Shown: in pieces, positions 20,768 to 32,290 of the stretch | Layout of the letters: every line of letters starts with the position of its first letter | Position numbering within the stretch: position 1 is the stretch's first letter | Program-made: the position numbers and the translations under genes | DNA from: Symbiodinium natans | Lineage: Eukaryota > Sar > Dinophyceae > Suessiales > Symbiodiniaceae | Reading direction: 5' to 3' | Length of the DNA stretch: 64,000 bases | Assembly: GCA_905221605.1 (NCBI GenBank) | Contig: CAJNDS010002133.1 | Span: forward strand, 297,365-361,364 | The notes under the pieces: generated by a model | Databases searched by the model: none | Seen by the model: only the letters and a program-made list of their open reading frames with translations | What the model was told of the DNA's origin: nothing

Positions 20768-23700
20768 GCCTCCAACTGCTGCACCAAGCGCTTTGCCTCG
20801 CCCTCCTCAGGGTCAGCGCCTCAGAGCCAACTCCGCCTCCTCCCACCCCCACACCCCCACACACAAGGCAGGTTAGCGTCTGGGGTTTGCGGTTTAGGGT
20901 TTAGGGCTAGGGTTTAGGGTGCAGGGTTGAGGGTTTAGGCTTGAAGGTTTTAATTCTGAAATTTAAAACACACAGACAAAAGAAAACCCCAGTCGGGCCA
21001 GTTGGGGGTGTCGCTATCGACGCGCCGACTTACTTTCTAGGACTCCTCAAGCTTTAACCCCCCGGGCAAAGCAGTGAAGTCTCACCCTAAACCCTAAACC
21101 CTAAACCCTAAACCCTAAACCCTAAACCGTGTTCACACAACACTACCATAAGCAGCCCTGGCACAGTCGCGCAAACAACGGAGCAGCTCTGCATCCTGGC
21201 AAGCGTCTCCCAAAAGCTGCCTAGCTCGACATGTCACCGAATTTAGGAGTCGGCAAACATTACTAAAAGTACTTCCCTATGGTGCCTATATAATTATGCG
21301 ATGTTCACCCCCAACACCCTATTCTAAATAATCAGGCCCCTACATGAGGCCCCTAATCGCAGTTCATGTCTTGGGTACCTGGAGACTAAAACAGAATCAG
21401 AAAGCTGACGGCCCAAAGCATGGGTCTAGATGCTCTATGTCCATGTGTTGGGTTTCGGGTGTAGGGCGTAGGGCAGCCGCTAGCTTGATTCGACATGTTA
21501 GCCAATCCCTCACCCTCAACTATCACATCGGGTGAGCCGACCCCACCGTGACGCATACCTCCCAAAAGCTGTTTGGCATCGAGCCCAAGAACTGAAACAC
21601 TTCCTTGCATATAAGCTAAATTCCTATGCCCTATATATCCCAAAACCAGGGACTTTTGTCAGCATGGACACTCCTCACCATGAAAACTCTCAACCCTCAC
21701 TTTTTTCCTTCGGGCAACTCCTGCCTGTCGCCCTCAACCCTTTTGAGCCCAGACTCAGAGCATCAGCGGGAGCCAACGCCCTCAACCCTAAACCCTTAAC
21801 GCCTGAAATTCCAAACTCAGAGTCTTCAGGTTAGGGTTTTCGGGTATCGGAAGTTTCGGGCTTTAGGGTTGTTTTGGAACTCAGCCCCGACGCAGGGAGT
21901 CCGCATGTGAATCTCAAGAGCCCACAGCCCTCGGCCCAATCCTCTACACACCGCTACTGTAACCGCAACCTGAACCGCAAAACCCTCCCAAGAAAGCCTT
22001 AAGCACAAAGCCCAAATCTCTACATGCAGCTGAAAGCCCACACTCTCATATGCTAAAAACAAAACCCAAATCTCTAAACCTACATCACCCTTACAAGCTC
22101 CACACCCCCTAAACCCCCTTCAACCCACTAAACTTCTAAACCCCCTAAACCCTAAACCCTAAACCCTAAACCCTAAACCCTAAACCCTAAACCCTAAACC
22201 CCCTAAATCTAAACCTCCCAAGACCCGAACTCCCAAAATCGTGTCCTCCGGAGAGACGCGGCGGCTAAGGGCAGCTGCAACTTCGCTGCACGTGAGGCCG
22301 TCCGACCTCAGCTTGCTGGGCTTGGGGCTTGGGGCTTGGGGCTTGGGGCTTGGGGCTTGGGGCTTGGGGCTTGGGGCTTAGGGCTTAGGGTTTAGGGTTT
22401 AGGGTTTAATGTCGTATCCTGATTAGTCTGGACCCCTCCAATAATGAAAAGTTTTCCAAAAATTATTCAGGAGACAAAAATTCGATTGCCCCCCCACAAT
22501 AAAGTAAAGTTTTTCGGGCATGGGTTTCGGAAGAGAGAAAAAAAGAGAACAAGATGATGAAAGAAAAGAGCAAAAGAAGAGCAGCTTCAAGTCGGAGTTC
22601 TGAGCTGTCATCCCCAACCTGAGCTCTTACCTTTAGCTTTAATTACTGAGCTTACCTGAGCTTTCCTGAGCTTACCTGAGCTGAGCTCATCTGAGCTTAC
22701 CTGAGCTTAATTACCTAAGAGGAGAAGGAGAGGAAGAGGAGAGGGAAGAGGAGCGAAGAGGAAATGAAGAGGAGCCGGTGGGGGGGGCCCGGGGCCGAAA
22801 ATTAGTTTGGGGGGGTCCCTTTTTTTGGTGACACTATTGCGGGGGTGGATTTAGTTTGGGGGGGGGGGGGGGGGGGGGGGGGGTGAATCCATCCAAACCG
22901 CTTCAAAGCCCCAACCCTCGCCTTATTTAGGCCGTGCTGCTTGCGTCAAAGCATATGATTCCCTTCGAGACCTATCGTGCGGGCATTGTGTGTGCAAATG
23001 GGGCCCCACACTAATCAGGATACCACATTAGGGTTATTTCAACAAAGCTTGCTGGCTTTAGGGTATAGGGTTGGTGTTTTAGGCTTAGGGTTGTTCAGGA
23101 ACTTTAGAATTAAGTTTCCAGAATAATAAGAAACCATATTCTTCGTTCCTATGTACCCGCACCGTGGTAACCTTAAGAAGCGCTGTACTGGTGGAGGTTT
23201 TGGGGCCTCACTCTCCGACAAGTCAGGCAAGCCACTTGAGACCAGAGACAAAGGAAACCCTAAACCCTAAACCCTAAACCCTAAACCGATCCCCAAGGTG
23301 CCAACTTCGAAGCTCATGCTCACCGCACGACCATCAACTCTGGTTCGCAGGTGTTCGGGAAACTTATTTGGGAAGACGCTCCAATTCTCACTTCCATCCA
23401 ACTCCACAATCTGTATAAATCTAAGGGAAGTTACCTGGTCCCTTCATATGGTCGCCTACCTTCTCAAAAAGGGTTCAGAAGTATGGGCTCTTTGGGGTTT
23501 TTTACGGATCCAGGGGCCCTTAATATAATCCCTGACCCTTGGATCGGAAGCATGGGCCTCTCTCTCTCTCTCTCTATAGATATAGATATATTTCCACATA
23601 TATGTATATGTATATAGATATATATATATATATATATGTATATGTATATAGATATATATATATATATATATATTCCACATATAGAGAGAGAGTGTGTGGG

Positions 23701-24110
23701 TGTGTGTGTACATATTAAGGGCTATACAAGGGTTATATGGCCCATACTCGGAACCCTAGATATAGGCCAAATAGGGGTCCCCTTTCCCCCCCCCCCCCCC
23801 CTCTCGCCCACAACAAAAAAGAGTAGAATTCCCTTAAAGGAACCCCCCCAAAAGGGTACCTCTGTATTCAGAAACCCCCTTTTGAACCCGGGCTTTGAGT
23901 ACTGCCAGGAAGGAGGGGGAGCATGCTCAACACCACGCCCTAATCGGAAGCCCCTAAACCCTAAACCCTAAACCCTAAACCCTAAACCCTAAACCCTAAA
24001 CCCTAAACCCTAAACCCTATACACACATCTCGGCCAAGAGTCAGGAGGCCCTCACTGCGCCGGCGCTTGGCACTGCCGCCTCCCTGACCCTCGAGGCGCC
24101 GTGCGGCCAT
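20768..24110 (-). CDS. many-exon minus-strand gene, unknown
   Basis: The start ATG at 24110 sits in GCCACCATGG and opens MAARRLEGQGGGSAKRRRSE; exon 24027-24110 ends at a GTGTGT donor. Further islands: 23287-23425 (VELDGSENWSVFPNKFPEHL, donor GTTTAG), 23090-23250 (PVQRFLRLPRCGYIGTKNMV), 22215-22322 (KLRSDGLTCSEVAAALSRRV, donor AG/GTTTAG from the array), 21475-21625 (SVSVLGLDAKQLLGGMRHGG), 21134-21222 (QLLGDACQDAELLRCLRDCA) and 20768-20822 (coiled coil EGEAKRLVQQLEAG, donor GTTTTG). A 620-bp transposon-like element sits in the intron between 22215-22322 and 23090-23250. The early KRRR could be a nuclear signal. No family was recognised; the last exons might belong to the next gene. Confidence 0.55.
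22316..22382 (+). repeat. GGGGCTT variant array
   Basis: About nine GGGGCTT units grade into GGGCTTA and then TTTAGGG at the right end. It is another locally uniform variant of the telomere unit. Confidence 0.9.
22409..23028. mobile_element. 620-bp TIR element inserted in TTTAGGG repeat
   Basis: The left end ATGTCGTATCCTGATTAGT matches the right end in reverse complement (ATGTGGTATCCTGATTAGT). A TA lies on each side, within TTTAGGG units, as for Tc1/mariner-type insertion. Inside are a decamer repeat (TGAGCTTACC) at 22620-22718, a GA-rich stretch and a G24 run near 22860. No transposase frame was seen, so it is non-autonomous. Confidence 0.75.
23565..23715. repeat. TA/CATA/TC microsatellite cluster
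   Basis: CT, GATATA and (TA)n runs with two copies of a GTATATGTATATAGATATAT block, ending in a GT run. Confidence 0.9.
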
Positions 24111-24304
24111 GGTGGCTGTTAGGGTTTAGGGTTTAGGGTTTAGGGTTTAGGGTTTAGGGTTTAGGGTTTAGGGTTTAGGGATGGTTTATAGGGCTTAGGG
24201 TTTAGAGTTTGGGGCTTTAGGGGTTATAGGGTTTAGGGCTTTTGGGGTTGTAGGGTTTGGGGGGGTTTAGGGCTTTAAGCTTTAGGGGTTATTGGGTTTG
24301 GGAC

Positions 24305-24538
24305 TTAGGGCTTGAGAGTTTCAGTGTTCCTGGCTTGAGAGTCCGATCTATTCGGAAACGCGGGGGATTTTGGAAGCATGAGGTGCAAGGATGGGGACTT
24401 TGCATGGGTTGCGGGCGTGGGGTGCCAATGATCTTCCAGTTGTAGCATGACGAGCATGGTATTCGTTGGCGGCTGGGATTCTGGCCACACTAAGGTTAGA
24501 GCCTTTTCTGCCTCCCACTTTCTAAGTTTCTGTGCCAT
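24305..24538 (-). CDS. possible first exon with helical start
   Basis: The ATG at 24538 opens MAQKLRKWEAEKALTLVWPE and the frame stays open for 77 codons into degenerate repeat. The front looks like a helix; the back may be repeat-derived. It lies just upstream of the 24110 start. Plus-strand frames here are also open. Confidence 0.4.
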   Translation of the reverse strand: MAQKLRKWEAEKALTLVWPESQPPTNTMLVMLQLEDHWHPTPATHAKSPSLHLMLPKSPAFPNRSDSQARNTETLKP

Positions 24539-24839
24539 GTGCCGATGATAGCAAATGCAGGGTTCTTCAGCCTGGGCCGGATCAGGCTGCAGAGATCTTT
24601 GCGTGGTTTCGAGGTTTTCGGGACATACGGAATCCTCAATGTTCCCTGTCAGTAAGGTTGGGGGAGAATCACGGGGATATAGATTCTTAAGGTTGCGGCT
24701 TGGGTTTTTGAGCTTCTTGCCCTTCGTACCCGTTCTAGTTCTTAGTCGGGGAGTTTGGGAATTAGGTACTTTCTATACTGCGTCAAAGGGTCATTTAGGG
24801 GGTACCAAGTAAACCCTCTCCTACAAGTATCTAATCCCT

Positions 24840-25330
24840 TCGGTACGACGTGACTGAACGAATGAGAGAACGAAGAAAAAAGAGTGAACGAAATGAGAGA
24901 AAGAACGCAGTGAAGGAGAAGATTCCATGGAAAGTAGAGTTCACCCTTAGAAGCGATCCGTGACCTGGGCAAATAGCGTCCAGCGGCAGTTTCTACCTCA
25001 TGGTCCAGTTGTTGCGTTCATGCGTTCACACACTAATACTAATATTCACGCGTTACCTTGTAATACTAGTATTAATGTGCTCTCTTATTCTCTTCGGTAA
25101 CAATATTAATGACAAGGAGTGAGCGACGCGTGCATTATATTATTGCAGGTGAAGCAAGAAGAGAGAGAAAAGCCCCAATTTCATGCATGAATTTCATGCG
25201 CAAAAAAACCTTATAAACTCAATATTAAATCGTAAGGGCTTTTAATGGACGAAACGTGCAATAATAATTCGAGTGCGGCTTTTCTATTATATTCGTGCGT
25301 GAACTTACCATATAGACGGGCCATAGCATC
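24840..25330. other. A/T-rich tract without telomere repeats
   Basis: Contains GAACGAATGAGA-like purine repeats, ACTAGTATTAATG palindromes and runs of ATTATAT. The composition is unlike its flanks and there is no supported gene. It may be an inserted element; ends were not identified. Confidence 0.5.
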
Positions 25331-25362
25331 GGAGACCGAAGGCGAAGCTAGGAACCTAAGCC

Positions 25363-25515
25363 CTACTTGGAGGTTCATGGTACTTACTTACCACTTATAA
25401 CTGGGCTTATAACCTTATAATTGGGATAACCCCTATAAGGCCCTTTAGGGGTCTTATAAGTAGGGTTCTAAGTACAGTTATAATTGGTTAGTAAGTACCA
25501 TGAACCTCCAAGTAG
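25363..25515. mobile_element. inverted-repeat element, family 2, intact copy (153 bp)
   Basis: The ends CTACTTGGAGGTTCATGG and CCATGAACCTCCAAGTAG continue inward for 30 bases with a single mismatch. The centre is TTATAA/TTATAG-rich. It is a miniature inverted-repeat element with no coding capacity. Confidence 0.85.
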
Positions 25516-25641
25516 ATCACCTGGTAGCCCAGTAACCATATTCTAAAAAACGGGCACCCTGTTTTGGGGTTGGTAACTTTACAAGGGAGCCTTGACCCCA
25601 AAAAGGGAAACTGGTTACCACTTGGGTAAACTAAGATCACC

Positions 25642-25920
25642 TTATATGCCCGAAGGCACCCATATGTATAAGCCTCTTTTTTCATCTCGCAGTTTGGCCC
25701 GGAAGTCAGCCATCTGCTTCAGTGTAGGTTTCCGGCCGCCTCGGTACCGCGAAATCTCCGGGTCTTTCCAGAATTTTGATCTTGAATAGAGCTTTTTGCT
25801 TAGGAAACCCTTTTGCAACAGGCTTCTGTGTGTCTTGCTTGCTGCCGACTGAGAGGCACGAGGTAGCGGGAGGTAACCCTCAGCTTCGGAGGTGCTCCCA
25901 AAGATCCAATGGGCACAACC
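25642..25920 (-). CDS. terminal coding region, unknown protein
   Basis: The frame is open for 93 codons and ends with TAA at 25642-25644. It contains the charged block FWKDPEISRYRGGRKPTLKQ followed by MADFRAKLRDEKRG and ends YIWVPSGI. No ATG lies near its beginning, so it is probably the 3' exon of a spliced gene; a second frame is open over 25805-25915, and the exon edge may lie there. The opposite strand gives only shorter frames. The family is not recognised. Confidence 0.65.
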   Translation of the reverse strand, partial: GCAHWIFGSTSEAEGYLPLPRASQSAASKTHRSLLQKGFLSKKLYSRSKFWKDPEISRYRGGRKPTLKQMADFRAKLRDEKRGLYIWVPSGI

Positions 25921-26151
25921 AAGAGGGTTAGGGCTTAGGGCTTAGGGCTTCGGGGTTTGGGCTTGGGGCTTGGGGCTGCGGCAAGAATTGTGAACTTAGT
26001 ATAGACACCTCAGGGCAGTTCTCTTGACATTATGCCCCACTCGCAAAGGCGCGGCCAAGAACTGCTTTTTTGGGGTTTGGGGGCTCAGGGATCCACACAT
26101 GTAGGCCAGGCAACAGTGAATGGGCAAAGCGCTTCACGGGAACCTTCAGTC

Positions 26152-26309
26152 AGAGAGGGGTTGGGGGGAGGGGGGGGGAGGGGGGGAGGGGGGGGAGGGG
26201 GGGAGGGGGGGGAGGGGGGGGAGGGGGGGGGATGGGGGGGGGGAGGGGGGGGGAGGGGGTGGGGGGGGGGGGAGGGGGGGGGAGGGGGGGAGGGGGTGGA
26301 GGGGGGTGG
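26152..26309 (+). repeat. GGGGGGGA polypurine tract, about 155 bases
   Basis: Almost only G with single A (and a few T) spacers, the longest G-rich tract in the window. The plus frames give poly-Gly artefacts. It could form stacked G-quadruplexes. Confidence 0.9.
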
Positions 26310-26946
26310 CGACTCAGTCAGTTTGGCTATTATGATTTCAGGAGGACCAAGCGGACTGAGGCAGATGCAGCAGAGAACTGAAAATCACCAGGTTGCTGAG
26401 AGGCAAAGCATCGCCACTCCAGGCGTTTGAATCTACATGCCCCAAAACAAATTCCACACCTTGATCTATATATCAGGCCGATGTTCAGACTCTGGTCACC
26501 CTTATAAGGCCACCAAAAAACCCAAAAAAGTTTTGGGATGGCGTACCATGGCGCCTGGTGCTTCTCAAGCTGCAACTTGAGCCGGTGACAGCCTCTTGAA
26601 TTTCGGAGTATGTTCTTGGGTTTTAGGGGATATTTCAGGCCTATAGGGTTTTGGGGGGGTTTAGGGTTAGGGGTTTAGGTTAACGCTTGTGGGCTTCAGG
26701 CAGCATGTGTCCAGGTGGCGCGAGCCCTCTTCCCCGAGTTTCCCCGACAGAGCGGCCTGCCTCACACAAGCCTCACACGCCAACACCAAGGACCAAACAA
26801 TGGAAAAGGAGCCAACAACATCCCTTCAGTCTGGCAAGCTCTCGAACCGTGACACGCACTGCTCAAAGACTCAAACTCCGCGGGGCACCAGCTTCAACAA
26901 GCAAGACAGTATATAAGACACACAGGGAGACAAGCTGAACAGATGA

Positions 26947-27552
26947 CTAGCCGACAGCCCGGCTCATGCTGTAGATAGACTGTGTCATCGCGGTGATGGA
27001 GACTGCAACAGGTTCGGCATTGTAAAGCTTCAGAGACTTGATTCCGGCACCAAGTTTGAGAGTTAATAAGCGAACGTCAGGCTTGGGGGCAAGTGTGGCA
27101 AGAGCAAGGTCCAAGGCATAAGCTTTAACACTGACCTAAGATGTTAAGAACCCCCCCCCCCCACAAAAAAAAAAAAAAAAAACCTTAAACCTCCCAAATC
27201 AGACACCATTGGCTTACCAGGTAACCCACTGAATGCTCGAACAGCCATGACTGGCTACCTTTCTGCAACCAGGCGGCAATCGTCAGACCTCCCGTGTTGA
27301 GGGAAAATGGCTTGCCAGTCGCTTGACACTCCCTTTCCCACAAACCTGTCTGCCTTGCTAGGCCGTTTAGACCAACTCGGGGCCAAATCAAACCGCGCTT
27401 CCCTGAACCCTAAACCCCCCCCTCCCCGCCCCCGCCCCAACACCTCACTTCGGGTGGCGAAACCCAGCAGTACTCGGTGCCACCATACTGGCGCCTCAAG
27501 CTTCGGTTGGGGCGGGAGGGGCGTGTTTCAGGATCAATGTTCGTGAGCACGA
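26947..27552 (-). CDS. 3' end of a spliced gene, unknown function
   Basis: Three exons join in phase 0. One ends at 27449 (donor GTGAGG; contains RRQYGGTEYCWVSPPE; its 5' edge lies somewhere in 27500-27552). Exon 27218-27349 (acceptor AGGCAG, donor GTAAGC, 44 codons) contains QATGKPFSLNTGGLTIAAWL. Exon 26947-27135 (acceptor CATCTTAG) has 62 codons and TAG at 26947-26949, and contains PDVRLLTLKLGAGIKSLKLY and VAVSITAMTQSIYSMSRAVG. The introns are about 99 and 82 nt; the shorter holds T18 and G14 runs. Minus-strand islands at 27610-27800 may be upstream exons. No family was recognised. Confidence 0.8.
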
Positions 27553-27839
27553 GGTTTTAGGGTATTAAGGCTGCCTAGACCCTGGATCCTGCGCTCGGTG
27601 CTGTGCTGGGCTTCCTGACTTCAGAGGCCCAAATCGTGCTGAACCCATGCCGGCACATGAAGCCCTAAGCCGTTGAAAGCACCCGACAATGCGAACCACT
27701 TCCCCAAGGATTTGGTGAATACAGCAGAAGGTTGTAGGCTACAGGGTCCTGCAGCACATGTGTTGCTCATCTACTTGCATGACTCTGTCAACTGCGGACT
27801 GCAACAAGAGCACTCACAATCATGATATTACACCAAGGA

Positions 27840-30680
27840 CTAGGTTGAATCCATGGTGGTAACTGAAGTGCCTTCCACCGGCGTGGAGGCACACACACAC
27901 ACATTGTGATACCTACCCCAACTCCTAAAACCTAAACCCGAAACCCGAAACCCCAAACCTTGCTCTCCCTCATACCCGAAACTTCTCAGACGCCTCGAAG
28001 GCCGGCAATTAGATACTTCCATATATATACACATACATATATATATACATACATACATATATACATATATGTATAAACCATCTTAAGGTGACTATATAGG
28101 GTACCTGCTTCCCTCATTCCCTACCGGTAAACCCTAAAGCCCATGAACTCCCAGGAGGCCGCACGTGTTGAAGTAGATCGGCGCAAACTGTCGCGGGAGC
28201 AGGGCAAAGGTATCCTTGCTGTGCAGTTGAGGGTTAAGGGTTACGGGTTTAGGGTGTAGGGTTTAGGGTTTGGGGTTTAGGGGTCCCTCCCCCCCCCCCG
28301 CCCCCCACCCCTATTAGAACTGTTCAGCGTGGCCAGGCTTCGTGTTTCCCAGGTTATGTCTCTGACAGTTTTCGTTGCTGCCCACCTAGCCGATGCCTGT
28401 CACGCCACTCGGCGGGCACTAGTCGAGGGCTACGGAAAGAAAACCTTGACAACCCTAAACCCTGAACGCCTTTTGCTACGCCCTAGGATGCTCTGGGGCT
28501 TTACAGGGCTGTCACTAGACGTGCTTTCAGACAGAACACCTGGCAGTTGAGTGTGGGTGTGACATGCAAGGCACTAAGTATACGCTACCGAAGCCCATCA
28601 GACCGAATGATGTCTTTCTTTCCCCAACCGGAGTGCTATCTTGTTCCTCTGAAGCAACAAGAGCTTTAAAAAAGCAAACAGCCATGGAGGAAACGCCGCG
28701 CGTCGTGTGGATCCGTCCAGCTTCCCACTGGCAAGTGCACGTAAGCCGGGTCGTAGATTCGAATGTCGCCCAAGGGGACACCTGACCGTGTGTCGGGTGG
28801 CAGGTCTTCTGCTTGATCCCTGGCATGTGTACGGTTCGGTAAGCTTCTCCTGCAGTGCTGAACACAGGTACATTTAATATTGCATCTAGCCCAGAAACCT
28901 TGTTCTTGTCAAAGGAGGAGCAGAGAAAGAAGCTAGTTATCCCAGAGTCTGAAGCCCTGCATGGTGCCGTGCCGATGATGTTTGGTTCAGCGGTCAGCGT
29001 GTCTCGCTAAAGGCATGAGTAGCTCAGTACTGAAGGCCACAACTATGGGCAGGAAGCCCACAAACAAACTCACCAGATCAGCGAAAAATCATTGTCCACA
29101 GTCCACACCTGTCAACGACGCTCACTGCACGAGTGTGCTTAAGGGATGTTGAGGGCTTGAGACGTAGTAGGCAACTCCAATCGCAACCGAGCTGCCAAAA
29201 TGCATGTCCGTGCGCAAACGAATCACCCAGTCGAAAGGTTCACCACGCTGCTGCCTCGGCTAAGTGGCGAAGCAAAACCCTACCCAAGCAAATGCATCCT
29301 GTTCTGGAGCCATTTCGGCCATCTCTCTCTCTCTATATATATATATACATATGTGTACAATCATAACTATATCGATATATTAGCTATATACTAAAACCTG
29401 CCTGCACCTTGGCATTCAGCCCATGTAGGAGTGGATCGGGTGTGTTCAGGAAGCCCCCTTTGAATCTTGTCCAGGTATACTCATAAACCCGACCCCAAAT
29501 CGCCAAACCCCCCAAGACTTCAGAAGGTAGTGAAACCTCTCACAACCCTAAATCCAAAACCCTAAACCCGGATGGCCAGCGTGCAAGCAACCTTTTGTAG
29601 TTCAATCTTCTCTTTCTCTAAGGCCCTGCGTCCTAGAAGCTGTATAAACCCTCAAGTCTCAGGCTCGTTACAAGAGGGTCGGAGCTACCACTGGGGGGTT
29701 CCCTAAGTCATTCTCCCTTTTGAAGGGGAGGGGGGGGGGGTCACCTATTATAATCAGGGGCTTTCCATATGTTGAGTTAGGGCCGAAACAGGGACCATGA
29801 CTCCGAAAAGACTTCGGACCCAAGGAGCTCCAGGGATAGCACTTGCGACATGCAGAGCTCCAACCTCTTCCACTGAGCATTGCCTCAAAGGAAGCAAGGG
29901 TTCAGGGTTTAGGGTTTAGAGTTTAGTTTCGGATTGAATTTCTGAAAGTGCTGCCGCGTGGACAGACGGGTGTTAGCGTGAAACCATGAGCTATTGAAAT
30001 AGCGTTGCTTCTGGCTAAGGTTTAGGGGAAGGGTTTGTAGGGCTTAGGCTTTATAGGGCCTCTGGTACAGCTCATGAGGTGTAGTTCGAAAGCGCACCTG
30101 TCGGAGATTCAGCAAAGCTGCAGGACAATGGATAGGTGTCGGCGCATTTCCGGTCGGGTGGGTGTCCTCCAAGGCCCAAGGGAGCGGTTTAAGCCTTCAT
30201 ACGACAAGTGTACCCGTCCCGAGGATTCCTTTGCGGACCCCCTGAACATGTCAAGCAAGCAAGGCCGAGGTTGACAGAGTGGCTTCGGGTCTTCGCTTAC
30301 TTTTCGTCTGCGTTCTAAGGCTGTTTCTGGCCACAACCATGTAACCGCACGAGCCATGCTTCTGGATCCAAGCATTTGGGGTTTGGGTCCTGGTCTTCAG
30401 TTCTACAACGCAGCGTTTTTGAGGCTTTCCTGGACCGTCCTTCCTCCACGACAGGCACATTCAGGATGACATCCTCGAAAAGCATGGGACTTCATGGGTG
30501 AAGGGTTCATTTTTGCACCTTCAAAAAATGGAAAGGATTCAAACTAAACACGCAGTGGCAACTGAAATAACCTTTCCTTTTTTCTAAACGCTAAACCGTA
30601 AACCTTAAACCCTAAAACCTAAACCCTTTTGCGACTAGGCTTTAGGGACGTAGCCAAACCCTAAACCCTAAACCCCAAAC
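27840..30680. other. stretch without a resolved gene
   Basis: Holds CA and TA microsatellites (27890-27902, 28020-28070, 29330-29350), a few CCCTAAA units and several open islands (28331-28450, 28564-28865, 29690-29880, 30074-30375) that are open on both strands without clear splice signals. One or more exons may be present, but no strand can be chosen. Confidence 0.45.
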
Positions 30681-30689
30681 CCCAAGCCC

Positions 30690-30830
30690 GACCCTCCTGA
30701 ATGGGCTAGAGTAAGTCTTCGTGAAAGCAGTCTCGGCTACTTGGCACCAATGTGTTCGGACTTTGATGGCGACTCGGAGGTCGCCGGGAGGACGCCTGTA
30801 TAGATCCTACAAGCTCATGTGTTGGGTTTA
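30690..30830 (-). CDS. exon island, paralogue of 12540-12730
   Basis: On the minus strand it reads GDLRVAIKVRTHWCQVAETA and on to about 30695. The 12540-12730 island aligns with it at the DNA level, and CQVAETAF matches CRVAEAAF there in the same frame with silent changes. That conserved frame is direct evidence for coding on minus. The exon edges are unproven. Confidence 0.6.
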
Positions 30831-31028
30831 GGGTTTAGGGTTTAGGGTTTAGGGTTTAGGGTTTAGGGTTTAGGGTTTAGGGTTTAGGGTTTAGGGTTTA
30901 GGGTTTAGGGTTTAGGGTTTAGGGTTTAGGGTTTAGGGTGTAAGGTTTAGGGTTTAGGGTTTAGGGTTTAGGGTTTAGGGTTTAGGGTTTAGGGGTTCGG
31001 GTTTCGGGTTTAGGGTTTAGGGTTCAGG
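30825..31028 (+). repeat. TTTAGGG array, about 29 units
   Basis: Nearly perfect, with one TGTAAGG and TTTCGGG units at the right end. It flanks the paralogous island 30690-30830. Confidence 0.95.
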
Positions 31029-31656
31029 GTAGAGGAGCTCAGGAAGCGACCCAGAGACCCCGTGCCAGGATGTTTTTTAGGAACCCTAACTTGAATACCC
31101 CCATTGAAATCACCCTAAACCCTAACCTCTCCTGTCCTAGTGTGTGCACCAGGGTACCGGCCTAGGGTTCCAGGACTCATGTGCAGTGCAGGAGAACCCA
31201 TCCCAGTTCTCCTCACACATATGCAAGGTGCCTAGGTCCTAGGCGTGTTAGGGTTTGGGGTTTACGGCTTAGGGCTTGCAGCTTTTGATCCTGAAGCAAA
31301 AGGCCTGATCAACCCAATCATGTGCAGAAACGGTCCGGTGCAATCGACTCGAGTGCAGGAGCCATTTCTGTCCAGCTGCGTGTGGGGTTTTTGCTCCTGG
31401 AGTAGTCAATCCGGTTAACGTGGGGGGGGGGGGGGGGTTGAATCTGAGGTTGCAGGTATGGGCCCTTAATTTGGGTCCCTTTTTACGTAACCCTTACATA
31501 CACAATACATGCTGTCATGCCTCCGTTTCAACAAGGGTAAAGGGACCTTTCTAAGGGCCCACGGTATAGAGTCTGGCCCTTGTAACATTCGGGGCCGTGA
31601 GAAACATGAACTCTGTGGTCGCGGTCTGAAAGGGCTTGTAATGGCTACATGTGGGT

Positions 31657-31860
31657 GAGGGTTTAGGGGTTTAGGGTTTAGGGTTTAGGGTAAGGGTTTA
31701 GGGTTTAGGGTTTAGGGTTTAGGGTTTAGGGTTTAGGGTTTAGGGTTTAGGGTTTAGGGTTTAGGGTTTAGGGTTTAGGGTTTAGGGTTTAGGGTTAGGG
31801 TTTAGGGTTAGGGGTTAGGGGGTAGGGGTTAGGGGGGGGGGGGGGGGGGGGGGGGTTGGG
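31657..31860 (+). repeat. TTTAGGG array ending in a G23 run
   Basis: About 23 units, decaying to TTAGGGG and then a pure G run near 31833-31855. The progressive gain of G suggests slippage. Confidence 0.9.
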
Positions 31861-32290
31861 GAGGGGGTACCGACACGGGACACGGAACCATATATAAGGG
31901 AACCTGAACCCGAAAAAGAGGAACAAGGGACCTACTTTGGGTCCTAGGATCAACTGACCGGCGTTAGTGGCCTCGACATAGACCCACCCAGGTTTAGGGT
32001 TTGAGGGCTAAGCCCGTCCTGAGCGACTCGGCCATGTCATTCGACGCCCCGGCCTCGGAGGAGGGGGGGATTTCGACTTTCACGCTTGCAGAAGCAGGCA
32101 AGGCTCCGGGAGGAGGGGGGATTTAGGTTTGGGGTTGTGCAAGGGTAGGATATGCCGAGAAGGACAGCTCTCTCCACTTCGACCCAGTTACTCCTGAATG
32201 CGTGGACTGAGGTAACGCCTAAACTCAACGGGTTCACTTAGTTTTTTCAATCATGCTCCCTCATACTGGGAAACAGCTTGAATCGGAAAA

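Noticed and set aside
26032-26430. Glycine-rich protein of 132 codons
   Set aside because: It is an artefact of the GGGGGGGA tract.
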